The position numbers and the translations under genes were made by a program. Source: Phycicoccus sp. CSK15P-2 (GTDB lineage Bacteria; Actinomycetota; Actinomycetes; Actinomycetales; Dermatophilaceae). Taken from it: a stretch of DNA of 64,000 nt. Positions 63,304 to 64,000 of this stretch are shown here, piece after piece (position 1 is the first letter of the stretch; each line of letters starts with the position of its first letter). Location of the stretch: the NCBI RefSeq assembly GCF_016888005.1, contig NZ_JAFDVE010000003.1:62001-126000 (forward strand), given 5' to 3'. Below the pieces are notes generated by a model. That model had not been told where the DNA came from. It searched no databases and saw only the letters and a program-made list of their open reading frames with translations.

Positions 63304-64000
63304 GTGACCGACTCCCCGCCGTCCCGTGCCGTGACCGGCACGGTCTGCTCGGCGGAGGTGCTCGACGAGGGCGCGCTCGTCCTGCGGTGGCAGCCTGCCG
63401 GCCACGAGCCGGTGCTCTTCGTCCATCCGACGGTCGGGCCCCGCAGCGGACGGCCCCCGCACGCCGGCGTGCCGGTCTGCTGGCCGTGGTTCGGGCCCGG
63501 CCGGGCCGGTGGCGCGCCGTACGGCCACGGGTTCGCCCGGGGCGCCGTGTGGTCGCTCGTCGAGGAGACGCAGCGCGGCGACGCGACCGTCCTGCGGCAC
63601 CGTCTCACCGAGGCGGACGCCACCGACCCCTTCTGGCCGCATCCCTACGTCCTCGAGCTCACCGCCCACCTCGGTGCTGACCTGGGGCTCGAGCTCGCGA
63701 CGACGAACACCGGCGACGCCCCCGTGGTCGTCGAGGAGGCGCTGCACGCCTACCTCGCCGTCGGCGACGTGCGCCGGGTGGTGGTCTCCGGGCTCGACGG
63801 CGCCCCCTTCCACGACAAGGTCACGGGCACCGACCACGTCCAGGAGGGCGACCTCGTGCTCACCGGCGAGACCGACCGCGTCCATCGCGGCACGCGGCCG
63901 GTCACCGTGACCGACCCCGTCCTCGGCCGGCGCCTGCACGTCGAGACCGATGGCGCCGCGAACCGCGTCGTGTGGAACCCGTGGGCCGAGAAGGCCGCCG
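63304..64000 (+). CDS. D-hexose-6-phosphate mutarotase (YeaD family), 3' end outside window
   Basis: This aldose-1-epimerase-like protein interconverts anomers of hexose 6-phosphates. About 232 codons are present. PVLFVHPTVGPRSGRPPHAGVPVCWPWFG, APYGHGFARGAVWSLVEE (His), VVEEALHAYLAVGDVRRVVVSGLDGAPFHDKV and RVVWNPWAEKAA match the YeaD pattern. The GTG at 63304 is 9 bp after terC. The end is cut by the window edge. Confidence 0.92.
   Translation, partial: MTDSPPSRAVTGTVCSAEVLDEGALVLRWQPAGHEPVLFVHPTVGPRSGRPPHAGVPVCWPWFGPGRAGGAPYGHGFARGAVWSLVEETQRGDATVLRHRLTEADATDPFWPHPYVLELTAHLGADLGLELATTNTGDAPVVVEEALHAYLAVGDVRRVVVSGLDGAPFHDKVTGTDHVQEGDLVLTGETDRVHRGTRPVTVTDPVLGRRLHVETDGAANRVVWNPWAEKAA

Overview
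The window is about 72% G+C (estimated by eye). Many genes start with GTG, and neighbouring genes often overlap at ATGA or GTGA. The gene content is typical of Actinomycetota: an F420-dependent glucose-6-phosphate dehydrogenase, DUF3073 beside purM and a branched-chain amino acid dehydrogenase, a mycobacterial-type ATP-dependent DNA ligase B, a GuaB1-type GMP reductase, desferrioxamine genes under an IdeR/DmdR-type iron box, and tRNA genes without an encoded CCA. A Micrococcales-like organism (for example Intrasporangiaceae) is my inference; no rRNA is present to confirm it.

Layout. 1-3542 (minus): glycerol operon glpF-glpK-glpD, with glpD cut by the left edge. 3842-6792 (plus): fused-type pntA and pntB transhydrogenase. 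7009-8000 (minus): PadR regulator and HAAS-domain membrane protein. 8252-13099: purM facing a cysteine hydrolase, an NCS1 permease, DUF3073 and a valine/leucine dehydrogenase. 13383-16372 (plus): fgd, a CoA-transferase/racemase and an enoyl-CoA hydratase. 17144-20017 (plus): lutABC for L-lactate oxidation. 20048-23461: SRPBCC protein, acetyltransferase, ligB and an HpaI-type aldolase. 23510-28703 (plus): desferrioxamine operon desA-desB-desCD, where desC and desD are one gene.

28.6-40.0 kb is a mosaic. Two short segments are each present twice, about 9.8 and 10.0 kb apart and both about 87% identical by eye: the desCD/ybhN convergent junction, and the 3' end of a 381-codon gene of unknown function. 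Between the copies lie that gene, a TetR gene, a coupled MFS importer / beta-mannosidase / carboxylesterase operon, a hydrolase with a cysteine nucleophile and a second TetR gene. An aldo/keto reductase fragment and the second gene end form a small graveyard beside tRNA-Phe. The expected tRNA-Glu/Asp/Phe array is itself split by 3.8 kb carrying a TAP-family lipoprotein hydrolase and a 2,2-dialkylglycine decarboxylase.

44.3-51.9 kb: a tiny HTH regulator with a consensus promoter covered by two 16-bp operators, its frameshifted Clp-N-domain partner, a PHP protein, DUF1990, a cysteine-desulfurase-like enzyme, guaB1, and DUF445, DUF1508 and DUF2177 proteins.

51.9-62.1 kb: a divergent cluster around a MerR/B12-binding (LitR/CarH-like) regulator. 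It has two cyclopropane-synthase-family methyltransferases, a DUF1295 reductase, an FAD oxidoreductase, DUF1365, an SRPBCC protein, a nucleotide-sugar-epimerase-like protein, a CPBP protease and a photolyase. It reads as a light or photo-oxidative membrane-lipid module. The window ends with a TerC/Alx protein behind a likely manganese (yybP-ykoY) riboswitch and a partial hexose-6-phosphate mutarotase.
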